Below are positions 22,807-39,115 of a stretch of DNA of 64,000 bases, piece after piece. The notes beneath the pieces are model-generated. The model saw nothing but the letters and a program-made list of their open reading frames with translations, made no database searches and was not told the DNA's origin. Positions within the stretch are counted from its first letter, which is position 1, and every line of letters begins with the position of its first letter. The DNA is from Gibbula magus (taxonomy: Eukaryota > Mollusca > Gastropoda > Trochida > Trochidae): NCBI GenBank assembly GCA_936450465.1, contig OW388291.1, positions 72,508,436 to 72,572,435 of the forward strand, written 5' to 3'. The position numbers and the translations under genes were made by a program.

Positions 22807-25797
22807 AAACTAACATTGTGATGTCACACAATAGTAAAAGATCCTTCTCTCTTCAGAAAATAAAGTTTAAAATGAGTGTACATGTTTCGGTAAAGCGATG
22901 GGAATTGTTTTTGTAATACAAAATAATAAATTGTGTTCACAATAAAATGGCCGCCATGTAATTTTTGCTTTATACGCAACATAGTTTTTACCACTTCAGA
23001 TAAATGGTTTGTGTAATAAGATGTTTTGCCCTCTAGAGTTTATTTAAATGACATAAACTATCATTATAAATGGGAAATTTGAAAAAAATAATTTTGCAAA
23101 AAAACGTGCTACTGCCCCTTTAACACCATCTTATGACAATTATTATTATCTAAACTCACGTGCACAAGAAACGTCTCCATATAAAATACAAAATATTTCA
23201 ATCAACGAGTGATAAATGCGACTGAAAGAGAATTAAATCACGTCTTGAGAACCAAACAATACTAAATATGAATTGTCAAATCATTATCTGTTCATATGTC
23301 ATGTGCAGGTGCATGTGCATTTGAACTGACATAAATATAAAATTATTATACCCGGATCTATGACATTGTGAGTACATCTTTACAAAACATGTGTCAAATA
23401 AATTCAAAATCTACTTTCTCCGACATCAATATATCATTTTACACGTTTTTAAATATGTGGGGGCGCGCGTTTCTTTTGCACGCGAGTATATATCACAATG
23501 TTCGTGTTTAAATGAAATCGATATTACTCAAATCACAGAGATGAGTTTATGAAGAGATGGGTTAAAGTACATATAGCTTTGAATAATACTTCTATCTACA
23601 GCAACTGCATAGTTTCGTAATAGATTCCACTTTATAATCATGTTCATTATATGAACATCAGTTGAATATGTTTAACATATACGCATCCATGAAGTAGATG
23701 TACTGAGAAAAAAATAGGTTATATCAATATATCAAACTGGGATTGGTTTATAACAAAGCTACAATTTGATTCGGCTCATATTGAAATTCAAAAAGCTATT
23801 GTTCAATATGAGTCCGTTATGCTGTAACAATAACGTTTAACCTAACTGTTGTGAGTTTATATGAGTACACATATGTTACCAACTTTAAAAAAAAGGATAA
23901 CGTATAATTACCATAAAAATAAACTCTATCACTGTGTTTATTTCTATTACAACTCTAGACTCCACACCCTTAACGTACAGTTGTTGAATTATAAAATCTG
24001 TATAAGAAACCGTGTAGACGGTTGTAAAAGAATTTAAAGATATATAGGCTATTGCAATCAATTAATGTTTGATCAAAACGTTCACTTTTTTGTCAATATC
24101 ATCTCAGACTAAATGTAATTTATAATTGTCTTGGAAAGAAGACTTGGTTTAAAAAATAAATTTCACTAATATTCAAAATTATTAAAATATTTGCATTTAT
24201 TTTGTCAATATATTCTTTCTCTGGTTGAATCGTATCTTATCATCATTCGTTAACATTTCAAATTGGTTTAAATTCTACTTGTGCTCTGTGATCCTTGAAC
24301 ATGAGCGAAACATTGAAAACCATGTAATATTTTTGTATTAGACAAGAACTATCAGCGCCTTCTTCCAGGTAACAGCTGGTCAGGTGAAATCCGATAATCA
24401 CCTAAATGTGTACAGGTATAATTTAGTCCAAAGTTTTATCGTGGTATGTGACTGACTGCATTGAAGAGATTGATTAACATGAAAAAAGTACAATAAATCT
24501 TTTTTAAAAACGGCTTTTCGGCCCATGATATTACGCAACAACGGAGTCGCACAACTTGTTTGTAGTGTACATAGCTGATCTGAGAATATAATATTTTCTG
24601 GATATCACTACGATATGTTGATGCAAACCCGATACTGCCAGCATCCAACTCTTATCAGTGTGTCACCATGAGCCCGTGTAAACAACCTTACTATAAATTA
24701 GATAAGATTAATTCCTATTCGTAACATTAGACCTTTACCTGTGGGACCTACCCTCACCATATATAGTGCTTTGTGAAAGACCCAGGTTCTAGCTTGAACA
24801 GATACGCGGAGACGTATAACAAACAGAAAATCGTCATAGCATCTTAAATGAAGTTTTGAACCTTGTAACCGCACTGAACCCAGATGCAAGATGGTTTTTA
24901 TCACAGTTTACCGTACATGTATATTGATTATATTTGACAGATCAAAGAACGACAAGCACCATTTGTTACACCCGTAATACATAACTTATTGAGATTTCTG
25001 CATTTTAGTTCCAATGTCCAATCGTGCGTGATTTTAATGCACCCCCTGAACTGAATCCTGATAGATCCGTGCAGTTGACAATAATTGACAACATGTACCG
25101 ATTTTGCAATGTAGGACTGCATAGGTAGTTGTACTAGATTGACTCGCTATAAACAACCGAACAATGCAATTGATTGATATCAAGTTAGGCTGGTCACAGT
25201 CAAAAGAATAACCACTTCTTAATCTGAATTTGTTTCACGTATGAACGTGTCGATATGTTAATTGAGCAAAGCTGCATTTTCCGGCGATCGCTCTTTTGAA
25301 ACTGAAGTCAATTTTCCTCCATTTCCGAGTCAATGGGCCGAGACGTAATCAGTCAATTCATCGCTGATCTAATAATTCTATGAACTGATATTATGTTTTT
25401 TTTTCTTGTTTGCAAAACCTCCTGGATATAATTTATTTAATATCAATAGTAAAGCAAATTATGAAATGTCGAATGCTGCCACATACTTGCATACGAAACC
25501 GTGTTAGTTTTACGGTATAACAAGAGGACAGAGAATATGTAAATTATGTGACCATAATGCTATATAAAGAATGAATTACATTTCCTTCTCATCTGCCCTG
25601 TGTATAACACTTTACGAACTAAGTACGTAAAACAATACTTTTATAAATATCCAAGCGAAAGAAAATTATAATATCACTGTTAACAGATACTAACATATTA
25701 TCACTACAGAATCTGGCAGTGTATACATATATTCGCAATGAGTTCAAGAAAACAGATTGTAATACATAAGAACCTGTTATGACTTACTACTTATATG
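22807..25797. other. No supported gene
   Basis: AT-rich sequence with nothing recognised. Minus frames at 24436-24648, 24698-24904 and 24928-25122 cluster together but match no family I know. ACTGCCCCTTTAA near 23111 resembles the edge of a common invertebrate repeat; no partner edge was found. Confidence 0.5.
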
Positions 25798-25852
25798 CAC
25801 TGTATACAGACCTGTGGCCTTTTCAGTACTGAAATAAAGATTGATTGACTGC
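25798..25852 (+). repeat. Possible retroelement 3' tail
   Basis: TTCAGTACTGAAATAAAGATTGATTGACTG has the AATAAA plus ATTG-repeat form typical of LINE/SINE tails. No body is recognised upstream. Confidence 0.3.
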
Positions 25853-27260
25853 TAGTTTTACGCAGAGAGTATGTGTTCTTCATGGCCACCAATATGTCAA
25901 TGATTCTAGTTCCGTTCTTCATAACCTTGTTATAAAGAAACCGTAGTATCCTTGTTTTAATGTCAAATATCTAATTAATAATGAGTGTCATATCACAGTG
26001 AATGATCTCGCTATATCTGATCTTATATTCACTCAAATACTTTCTTCTTTAGACGTATTGGTTTTCCGTTTCTTTTCGGAGGCTGACATTCTGTCACCCC
26101 GACAGCCCTTGTTACTGTGTTCATACATCGCGAGAAAGGAAAACCCTGTGTGGATATATAACATTCGGCAGTGGGAACCCATAAGGATAGGTGTCTTCAG
26201 AAACATTATTTCACTTGTAGTGATAAATAAATGATTTATGTCATGATGTCATGATGAAGATGAAAAAGTTTCCATGCGATTGATATCACGTATATAGGTT
26301 GACAAAATAGTGTATCGGATATAGTAACATACTTAATCGACCTTTAATGTATTCCAATCTTCGAGAATATGAAGTATATGTTTGATCAGCTTTTATAATT
26401 TTATAAATTCAAAACGCATCCCTACTAACATGCGCGGATGTTCTGCATTGAATGAACGGTAAAGCATGTACATTAATAATGTAATGTAATGTAATGTAAT
26501 GTAATGTAATGTAATGTATTAATGTAATTCTTCTCGAAAATTCTAGTAAGGAAATGAGTCTCTGTATATGCACTTGCATCATCTGATCATTATAATATAG
26601 TCACCTAAGTGGAACGCTTTTAAAATGTTCACTTATCTGTTTGAGCATCAAGTTTGAAAAAGATTCGAACCTAAGAACCCGATGAGGTGGTCGCTTTCCT
26701 TTAGAAACATCTACACAACTCAACAACAAACAACCCAACCGTCTGCAATTATTACAATTTGTAATTCATGTTGCCGGGGAAATCTGTTTTACATGAAGAA
26801 TGAATCGAGTGGAAGCATCCTATTGTGTTTGCGTCATGCCTCGTGCGTGCATTGTGTTCAGCAGGAGGCGACGTCGTGTAAGCAGCGCATGCTTCATAAC
26901 TCTCATACTATAGTCCGTTTCAACATTCCTGCTTAACCATCTTGAAATACAATACACCTTGAGTTTGCTTGGTGCAAACCGGTTAATTTGGCAGATACAG
27001 GTACAGGTTTATTAGTTGCTATTTAGCCTCTGGGTATGGTAAACTCTGAGGAATTGAACACTTGGACATCATACTGCCAAAATACTGAATAGACACTTCC
27101 ATACGTTTGGGAAAACTAAATTCGACAGCGATTCATGAGTTTAGGCTACGCGTTTTACAACCATTATTAATGATATTAAAACATGATCACTCACCCGTTG
27201 AAGATAACGCTGTTTAATAAATCTACATTCTTATTACACATCGCGGGCTTTCGATTGACG
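25853..27260. other. No supported gene
   Basis: Frames at 25998-26234 and 26682-26936 have no recognisable domains. The second lies in slightly GC-richer sequence and encodes several cysteines, but nothing supports a gene. One TAATG microsatellite lies within. Confidence 0.5.
26477..26518 (+). repeat. (TAATG)n microsatellite
   Basis: About eight copies of a 5-bp unit. Confidence 0.9.
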
Positions 27261-27289
27261 TGACGTCATAGTGGTAAAATATGACGTCA
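27261..27289. promoter_or_regulatory. Two palindromic CRE octamers
   Basis: TGACGTCA at 27261-27268 and 27282-27289, start-to-start 21 bp. The pair at 326/349 is 23 bp apart, and both second copies sit in (A/T)4ATGACGTCAC context. No gene start is recognised nearby. Confidence 0.35.
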
Positions 27290-28710
27290 CGATATCAGTC
27301 CCGAGGTCGCAATGAAGTATTCCCCCTTTATCGACGAGTTATTACAATTAGGTGTGATTTAAGTGAGCGAATAACAAAGAAAATACTAAACTCGGTCCCG
27401 TTTAATAACTATGAAATTATGAATGGTATCGGTATCAAACTCGCTTCGCTCGTTAAGTAACATATTTTACATACAGTCGAGCACCGTTGTGTCGAACTCG
27501 ATATTTCGCTTGTTTCGATATAACTTCCCGGTCCCGACAAAATCTTACATAAATTATCATTATTTAGGCTCTTTAACTCGATACGGTTGTGTCGATATTT
27601 CGGATATCTCGATATAATCTCATAGTCCCAGCAAACAAAATTACCCTCTTAACTCGATATTTGTAAAGAAACTCGATATTCAAATACCATTCCTCCCTAC
27701 CCATCAATCTGAATTGGAGACGTCATACACGTGTTTACACGGCGCGCACTGATCAGAGTCTAATTAGTTGATAGATGTAAAAGCTCATTAAGCTACAGGT
27801 GTCATGGCTGCTGAGCAGTACTCACTTTGAAATCGGATTATCTCCTCGAATCAAAACATTAAAGATCTGATGAAATGCATTTTTCTCAAGAATGACAGAT
27901 GGTTACCTCTACGTATATTGTATATCGGAATCAATTGAGAATAAAATCGAGACAAATACATTTGCAATTGATAATTATAAGACGATTTTAATTCACCCAT
28001 TTTAACACTACCGCAATTAGTTGGGTGATTCATTTTGAAAATGCTCACTGAGGCGTGACTGTGAAAACGGACAAACGGGGCCGGCTGGACAGCTACTCCG
28101 CCGAGTTCCGTTAATTATTAAATGATGATTATCACTGCCGCTAAATGAATTTATGAGGTGTATTACATCGCCAAAACGACATGTTTATGTAATAATTGTG
28201 TAATTGTCATCTGCGGAATTACCTAGTTGGATATCTAAACAGTCGATATATGGGAAATTTAAGTTGGTTTATTGAAGATTTCTTTGTGAAATTAACAATC
28301 AAAATGTTGCGAAATTACGTTGAATTATGACTATCAGCGATAATGAGCTTCCTCCAGATACGTCACAGAAGTCATCCCTTCACGGGCCACACCCCCGCAG
28401 ACTTTCATTCTGGTCGCCGGGGCTAAATCAGGCGGGTTTTTTTAAAAAGCCGTATATAAGTAATTTATGGACCGATTGCAGAAATTTAAAATCGAGCAAA
28501 TATCAAATTGACATCCCATTTTAATGAATCCGATTTGGACCATATGTCATTACATCTATCCTACGGTGACGAGTTTCAATAGTCACGTGACTACCTTATA
28601 TGGTCGCTAAGTTGTTACTCAATTTCAGCTTCAGAAATACGGGTTAAGAGTCAAATTGAATCGACTTGTTTAATTTTACGGTGTTATAAAAGGACATCGA
28701 TTGGTTTATT

Positions 28711-28754
28711 TGTCAGTAGGGTTATCAATATGTCAGGAGGGTTATCAATATGTC
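28711..28754 (+). repeat. 20-bp tandem duplication
   Basis: TGTCAG(T/G)AGGGTTATCAATA occurs twice, followed by a partial third TGTC. Confidence 0.85.
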
Positions 28755-28784
28755 TGATGGCCCCCTCGTGTATTCATAGAATGT

Positions 28785-28975
28785 GAGGCATAGAATGGTC
28801 CCTAAACTGAGCGCCACATATGGCTTCTGGTTGAATACTCCCCAGGGAGTTGAATTGGAAAAAATGATTGGACGGTGAAAGAATGCCATTGACCAGGGGA
28901 AACAATGTAAGCGCCTTGAGCAACCACTAGTGGATGGATATGTGCGCTATATAAATATCCTAATAATATTCACCG
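28785..28975 (+). mobile_element. SINE-like 3' region
   Basis: Contains GAATACTCCCCAGGGAGTTG, then GTAAGCGCCTTGAGCA and GTGCGCTATATAAATATCC, and ends in TAATAATATT. The pairing of a GCGCCTTGAGC block with GCGCTATATAAAT before an AT-rich tail is, from memory, a common 3' end of invertebrate SINEs. No Pol III A and B boxes could be identified upstream, so the copy is 5'-truncated or the call is wrong. Confidence 0.4.
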
Positions 28976-29117
28976 CATATATGATGTTATTTCTGTTAAG
29001 TTTTGCTTCATTTATTCAAAATGAGAACGATATATATATGATGATCGGATGTTCGATATTCGTTTGTGTCGATATTTGTCATGGTCCCGTGAATATCGAG
29101 ACAACGGTCCTCGACTG

Positions 29118-30356
29118 TATATGGTACTTATAAAAATCAACCATGACCTTTAGTGCCTAAATTAATGACAGCGTTTCAGCTTCGATACATAGTAAACTCT
29201 GTCTTATGAGAGATGTGTATGCATCAAGTGCACAGGTGAGGAACTCCAGTATTCCTGACGATTACTGAAACAGACTGAAAGCTCAGGAACAACATCGATG
29301 CTTAGCGTGCAATGTTTTTCTAATGTCTTATTAGAACAGAGGTTCTTTTTATTATTCAGGAAAGGAAAACCCTGTTTTAATGGATTGCAAAATTTCGTTA
29401 TTAATTTCTAAGAATATGTAAGCACGAAATAGGAATGTTTTACTTCTGTGATACGATTATTCCAATCATTTATTTAAACAATTCCTATGTATATCTTCAA
29501 CTGCATTAATCCCCTTATTGCTTACCCGTGGTCATGGAACAGCCAGTACCATTGTTATTAAACGTAACATAAGAATCAAAACAGTAGCTCCTTCTTAAAG
29601 TTAAATCTTTCAAAACGATTTAGATAACTTACAGATCCACTTAAAAGATCCCGAGACAACTTACAAATAATCTTCCAATATAATGGAGGCGCGTAAAGCA
29701 TGATATAAACTATATAATCCTGCTAGCACCGGGAGCAACAAGTTTGTACTCAGTAATAGGGCTGGTTGCACTGTATGGTTGACTGAGTACAACTCGCTCC
29801 ATCTACGTACATGCACCCGATGACTGGGGCGATTGTCGACTCGCATCAATGTTTACTTATTGACATTATTGATTGTACACGCTGGCACGCGAACGACTCA
29901 GGAAGACACACATTAGCGCAGCAGTAGAGCCACGGCTGGTACTGGTATAATACGGTTGAACTGTAGTAGGTTCGTCTTTCGTCTTTCCGGGCGGTTCATG
30001 TAGCGCTATGCAATACTCAGCTGGAAATCAGTCCCTTGATGGGCGGAGTGAAGTAGGCTGGAATTAATATTGTTATGTATTTCTTTTGTGTTGGTTACAG
30101 TAACATAATGTCTCTTCCCGAACAGAGACAATCAAGATAGGCAGTTGATAGCGAGGAGCTTTTGTTGTGGATGGTTAGTAATATCGCCGCTATCAACCAA
30201 ATAAACAACTTTAATGCATTTTTAATCTCTTCATGTTTTATATTTACCAAAATAGTCACCTCATAAGTGTCAATCACTTACATATTTATAAGGGTTTGTA
30301 GTTTGTAATATTATTCAGTAATCATACACAGTTGTGTGTAGAATCGTTGTGTTTTT
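29118..30356. other. No supported gene
   Basis: Nothing recognised. Short minus frames at 29661-29849 and 30095-30277 lack identifiable features. Confidence 0.55.
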
Positions 30357-30572
30357 CAACCCATCTGTAGAAATATAAATCAAGTAGAAAATAGTTGATA
30401 TATATTCTCTAGTAGACATACATAGTTACGGTTCAGTATGTCTAACAACCCATCCGTAGAAATATAAATCAAGTAGAAAATAGTTGATATTCTCTAGTTG
30501 ACATAAATAGTTACGGTTCAGTACATGTGTATGTCTAACAACCCATCTGTAGAAATATAAATCAATCAAGAG
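30357..30572 (+). repeat. ~90-bp tandem repeat, 2.4 copies
   Basis: CAACCCATC.GTAGAAATATA starts at 30357, 30446 and 30539. The first two copies share AAATCAAGTAGAAAATAGTTG and TAGTTACGGTTCAGTA with small indels. Confidence 0.9.
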
Positions 30573-33060
30573 AATGTCAATATTAAATGAAAATTGATGA
30601 AATTGTAAACTGGTTAGACTAAAATTAAAAAATGACTAAACTCTTTGTTTTCGTACAAAATTGTCTCCAGTGTATAACCGTTGATATAAATGTACATTTG
30701 GTCTTAAAGTGATTATAATGATTGCCCTGAATATTCCCCCCATGCAGTCACCTGAACGTAACAAACGAGTCTTTGGTGATTTACACAGCAGCTGTCACGT
30801 TTCCTAAGAAAGTAAAACGTTTTGATTTTCACAATATTTTGAAAAAACTTCCAGTAACTGAACATAAAATATTGAAATGTCGTTATGAATTATTTGATGT
30901 ATGAACGGTTGTGTCGCATCTGACACATTAACGATTTACGTGTATGAAATCTACAATTGATGTTAGAAATGTGCATCACTGGAAGCGATGTGGTTGTTCA
31001 TTGATCGACAGGCAATACAATACTTGTGTAACGAAAAAGTACAAGAATTTGTACTATTGAGGGTAGTGTTATCCCAAATATGTTTGTATGTTATATTTGT
31101 TCACTATAATCGCATGTATTTTGTATGCATTCAGCCTTGTGAACTGCGCCAATCTACGTCTATCAGAGGGGTACTGGATGTAAAATTAACTTAACTATCG
31201 ATTGTTGGACCTCGATTGTTGTCGAGGCCTGGTGGTCATGTGGTAACCTGTTGGTACGGTCAGTGCTGGCGATATAGTTGCCTTACTCTGAGGGTGTGGG
31301 TTTTTAAAAAAATGTACTATTGAAGGTAGTGTTATCCCATATATAACAATGTTATAATTATGTAATGCCTCAAAACGCATTTGACACTGGGTTATAAACT
31401 TATTATATGAATGAATGATATTATGTTATTTTTAATTTGATATCAAACGACACGCATTACAGTGTTTCGCCTCTTGATAGAGGGTTTTGTATGTTTCGAA
31501 GTATTTATCGTGAAGTTATGATTGGAAATTAGTAAACTGTTGATAAGAACACATGAGCGACATTCATACAAACAAAAACCTATTGGTATATATTTTGTTT
31601 GTATTTGAGAAAAATGGCAACATAACCACAAGTTAACTTGAATGTTGGAAACACGCCACGGTGAAGTGCGGATCAAGACTCAATACCGTAAGTCCTTCAA
31701 TTATCTCCCTGCGATTATTTATTTCAAACACCAAATTGACAAGATGAATATTCAAACCAGATATATTTTCTTGTCCATGGTGTGTGTATGCGGGGTTTTT
31801 AAAAAAAAAATAACATGCACAACATTATTGGACTTTTATTGTGAATACTGTAATATATGGTCACAGGTCACATACAAATATGCATATTTGAAATAAGTAT
31901 TTAAAACGAGATACTTACTGGATTGTTTACATTTTTTAAACTTCAATTTAACCCGGCAATTATTTAGTTCAGTGAAGACTAAGAGCGGTGATTATTTGAG
32001 ACATATGATGTACGGTAATGTACAATCAGATAGCAAAATAACAACTCAATTAACTCTATAATGGTATCATTTGCTCATTAACTAGTATTAGTTGTTATAA
32101 ATAATTAACATCTGTGTATTGCATTTTATAAATGTTCCTCTTTTGAAACCAAGCTTAACGAAACAGTCATTGAAAACAAAAAATATTATTTGCAAAATAT
32201 CTGCTTTCGTTAATCACAACAACAATCAGAGAATAACACACACGATTCGACCAGTGGTCATTCCAGGCAAGTCACGTGCACCGGACAATTTAAAATGCTG
32301 TAAACGACAAGGCATAATTAGAAGTAATTAGTACACACATCTCGGGATAACACAGCTCTGAAGATTGCGAACTCAAGAGAGCTTTCAGATAAAGAACCCA
32401 AGTTTATTACTCCCAAGGTATCTGCAATTTAACGAAGATCATCTAACCAAGCGTGCACATGTCTAGTATAATACGCCCCAGACACGCCTCGATACGTCTT
32501 TGTTGAAAGGAATAAACTTCGTGGGAAATTGTTTATAGATAAGATTATATTTGTGATGGCTGTCCCACCTGAGCGTTGTTTAAAGTTCTCTGGGAGGTTA
32601 CATGTTATTGGGTTAGATGAGTCCGGTTACCTGTTTGATTAGGTATTATTAAGTTGTTTTCACGCTCTTTGGTTTTGTTAATTACGTTTGGGTATTGACT
32701 GTTGTTACTAGAAAGTTCACCTAGCAACATGTACAATTCACAAAGAACAGGCACAACAAAAAGGAAACAATTGATTGCAGATACAAGTGTAAGTAAAGAA
32801 ACCAAAGATAGACTCAGGGGAAAAAGAAACGATCCCAACAAAAATGCAAGATAGTTTCATTCACGAGGGACAGATACGACTGAAACAAACTAACACCATG
32901 TCTTTTAAAGCCAACTTAACTTAATTTGTAACTTTTTAGACAGTATATGTTCAGGTTTCTGAAAACGACGGCTTTCAATCGTTTTGAAATCTCCTGGAGA
33001 GAGTGAAGAGTGAAATAGGACATTATGACATTCATGACAGCAACAAAATGTAATCACGTG
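30573..33060. other. No supported gene; one separated direct repeat
   Basis: TGTACTATTGA.GGTAGTG (then TTATCCCA) occurs at 31050 and 31313, a ~28-bp direct repeat 263 bp apart that may flank an inserted segment. A 78-codon minus frame (32605-32841) begins with a hydrophobic stretch (LFPLSLSLVSLLTLVSAINC) that looks like a signal or membrane segment, but its rest is featureless. No gene is called. Confidence 0.5.
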
Positions 33061-33470
33061 TATGTCTGTCTGTCTGTCCGTCTTTGTATCTTTCTGCATT
33101 GATATTTGTCTGCGTGTCTGTATGACATGACCTTAGTCTGTTAGACTTGACCTCTGTCTGTTAGACTTGACCTCTGTCTGTTAGACTTGACCTCTGTCGG
33201 AGACTGTTAGACTTGACCTCTGTCTGTGTGACTTGACCTCTATCTGTCCGTGTTTTTCCCACGGTGTCTGCTTTGTTATCTTTCTGTCTGCATTGATCTT
33301 CGTCTGTGTGTCTGTATGACATGACCTCTGTCTTTCTGACTTGACCTCTGTCTAGCCTTGTTCCGCTAATGTTCGTTTTGTTCTCTTTCTACCCCCATTG
33401 ATCTTTATATGTATGCATGTCTTGACCTCTGTCTGTCTGATCTGATCTATGTCTGTCCGTTACTTTTTCC
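33061..33470 (+). repeat. Degenerate 20-bp tandem repeat, GTCT-rich
   Basis: TGTTAGACTTGACCTCTGTC is repeated from ~33138 with decayed flanks of TCTGTCTGTCTG and CATGACCTCTGTC. The stretch TCTTTCTGCATTGAT(A/C)TT also recurs (~33089 and ~33280), showing a larger duplication of the same block. Confidence 0.85.
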
Positions 33471-34344
33471 AAGTTCATTACCCTATTATATATTGACATG
33501 ATTTGTGTCCTTGTGTAAAGCATGGTTTGGACATGCATATATTCATATGTGACACTCACTGTAGCTGTCAAACCATGTCACATTTGTATCACTGCCCTTG
33601 TCATTATGTAGTGGCTTCTTACTGGTCTGTCATCCAGACCCCTTAATTTTTAATAAGCCTAGACAAGTCTACAACAAGACTACAGAGCACGGTTGAAGAA
33701 AAATGAACACATCTCAGAGGCTCCCTTTTATGATGTTTTCAATTGTTTTTCAATTTTTTTAATTTTACAAAATATTCATTTCAGAATCTAAATGTTAGAC
33801 TAGCTTCCTACCAGTGTACTGCTTCTATCGTTTAGTTTGACTCATATCTGATTCTGTCTCAATGCTTATATAATTCCTACAGCTTGAAGCTGTCTCAAGA
33901 TGGAAGCAAGCATAAACTGACACACTGACCTCGATTGTCTTCCGAAACTAAAATCGAAAATGTGTGAAAAATGTCACAATGACAACAACGATTTAATGGG
34001 AATTAAACAGGTGAAATGTTAGTTGCATGCACATTCTTATCGACGTCATCTAAAATGCACATTCCTGAAATAGTAGAATGCAAGGTGTTACAGACAAGGC
34101 TGTGTCGATATCACTGGTGTACGTGACCTGATGATGATATGTCTCTTGCGCCATACAGCATGTTTGTTTCACGTGTTAGTCATATTGTACAGCTGGTCAA
34201 ATGATGTGCAAATGCTGACATGTTGAAATTAAGGGCTGTACCATATGTATGCGTGTTTTGTAGTTAGTATCAGTGTATGTGGTGACAGTACTACATGTCG
34301 TAGGTAGCAGTGTTAGTGCTTCCAGTTACTGAAGTATTTTTTAT
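33471..34344. other. No supported gene
   Basis: Unique-looking; nothing recognised. Confidence 0.6.
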
Positions 34345-34372
34345 CCCCCGCCACAACGAAGTTGGCGGGGGG
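34345..34372. repeat. GC hairpin CCCCCGCCA/TGGCGGGGG
   Basis: A nine-bp GC stem around CAACGAAGT at the left edge of the 166-bp repeats. A single half (GGCGGGGGATATGACCGAC) recurs near 34922 at the right edge, suggesting these mark the ends of one dispersed repeat. The GTCTGTCCGTCTGTGCGTCC run after the hairpin is familiar from mollusc repeats (from memory). Confidence 0.6.
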
Positions 34373-34421
34373 TATAGAAATTAGCTCCGTCTGTCTGTCC
34401 GTCTGTGCGTCCGGGCTTTTC

Positions 34422-34790
34422 TATTCCGGCCTCAAACTTCAAAACTATTCATTATATTTTGCTGAAACTTTGTACAGGTATCAACCAAGTAGTCTAGATG
34501 TGCCTTTTGCTATAAAGAAATTTGAGATTTTTTTTATTTACGAATGCAAACAGTCTGGACTTAGAACAAAGAAGAGGGAAAACTATATTCCGGCCTCAAA
34601 CTTCAAAACTATTCATTATATTTTGCTGAAACTTTATACAGGTATCAACCAAGTAGTCTAGACGTGCCTTTTGCTATATAGAAATTTGAGATTTGTTTGA
34701 TTTTTTTACGAATGCAAACAGTCTTGACTTAGAACCAAGAAGAGGGAAAACTATATTCCGGCCTCAAACTTCAAAACTATTCAATATATA
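34422..34790 (+). repeat. ~166-bp tandem repeat, 2.2 copies
   Basis: TATTCCGGCCTCAAACTTCA starts at 34422, 34586 and 34754. Copies share CAGGTATCAACCAAGTAGTC and TTTACGAATGCAAACAGTCT. The third copy runs into a short (AT)n at ~34784-34805. A 99-codon frame (34362-34661) is just the translated repeat. Confidence 0.9.
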
Positions 34791-34805
34791 TATATATATA
34801 TATAT

Positions 34806-35072
34806 GTATTCAACATGTTCAGGTTAGAACTATCACTTATGAGTTATGAGTTATAACAATTTTCAAGAAAGTTTATGCATTATATATTCAAAATGCATAA
34901 ATATATTCAAAATTCCTACATGGCGGGGGATATGACCGACTCTGTTTGCTTGTTTATATTGGAGATAAATGTGACAGTAGTATGGTATTGGAGATAAGGT
35001 GACATTTAATACGTATTCGAGATAAAGATGAAGTAGTGTACATATTCGAGGGGGACTATCATCATCATTAGC
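34806..35072. other. No supported gene
   Basis: Short spacer holding the half hairpin near 34922 and ATATTCAAAATGC-type duplicated phrases. Confidence 0.5.
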
Positions 35073-38646
<3,574 letters not shown>

Positions 38647-38714
38647 CATTATATAAAGGGTATACATTATATAAATGGTATAAATTATATAAATGGTATA
38701 AATTATATAAATGA
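38647..38714 (+). repeat. 18-bp tandem repeat, 3.8 copies
   Basis: (C/A)ATTATATAAA(G/T)GGTATA repeated in register. Confidence 0.9.
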
Positions 38715-38840
38715 CTGTTCGTTTTATGCAAGCTCATAAATAGCATCTGGTGTTTATGATTGTTATAAATGTTTACCAATCTACTTACGTTCCTGAAGGA
38801 TGTATGTGTTTGTGTAAGATTTGTACATTGTATATTATCG

Positions 38841-38841
<1 letters not shown>

Positions 38842-38898
<57 letters not shown>
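38842..38898. repeat. (TA)n tract, left of palindrome
   Basis: Uninterrupted, 57 bp. Confidence 0.97.
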
Positions 38899-38900
<2 letters not shown>

Positions 38901-38934
38901 AAATAGGTATGTGGTATCAAACGTGGAGAAGTGT

Positions 38935-39110
38935 ATAAGTAAATTTAAATAATACACTGGAGACGTATATCAACTTTCATGATCAATACTTTATATTCCA
39001 TATTTCTGCTTCTTGTTTCGAAGCTTCATATGTATGAAATATAGAAATATGGAATATAAAGTAATGATTATGAAAGTTGATATACGTCTTCAGTGTATTA
39101 TTTAAATTTA

Positions 39111-39115
<5 letters not shown>
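38935..39115. repeat. 181-bp inverted repeat, 73-bp arms
   Basis: Arm 38935-39007 and the complement of 39043-39115 differ at only three of 73 positions. The 35-nt loop itself contains GAAGCTTC and TTCATATGTATGAA palindromes. The whole sits between two (TA)n tracts of similar length (57 and 59 bp), the right one touching the arm and the left one 36 bp away. It may be a foldback MITE inserted in an AT microsatellite, or an arm duplicated by hairpin-primed synthesis. Strong cruciform potential. Confidence 0.9.

Larger units (their letters stand above)
27474..29117. mobile_element. Possible Tigger/pogo-type element
   Basis: CAGTCGAGCACCGTTGTGTC at 27474 is mirrored by the complement of the 29117 end (CAGTCGAGGACCGTTGTCTC). 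Both ends abut TA, as in pogo/Tigger members of the Tc1/mariner superfamily. The left 200 bp contains repeated TCGATAT motifs (two ~110-bp diverged copies). No transposase is recognised in the 1.6 kb between. A possible SINE end (28785-28975) would be nested inside. The two ends could instead belong to two separate fragments in opposite orientation. Confidence 0.5.

Noticed and set aside
26640..26700. tRNA or tRNA-derived SINE (minus strand GGTTCGAATC near 26660)
   Set aside because: B-box-like only; no A box at proper distance and no cloverleaf could be drawn.
32605..32841. Small secreted protein with N-terminal hydrophobic stretch
   Set aside because: The hydrophobic run alone is common in AT-rich random frames; no mature domain, cysteine pattern or promoter.
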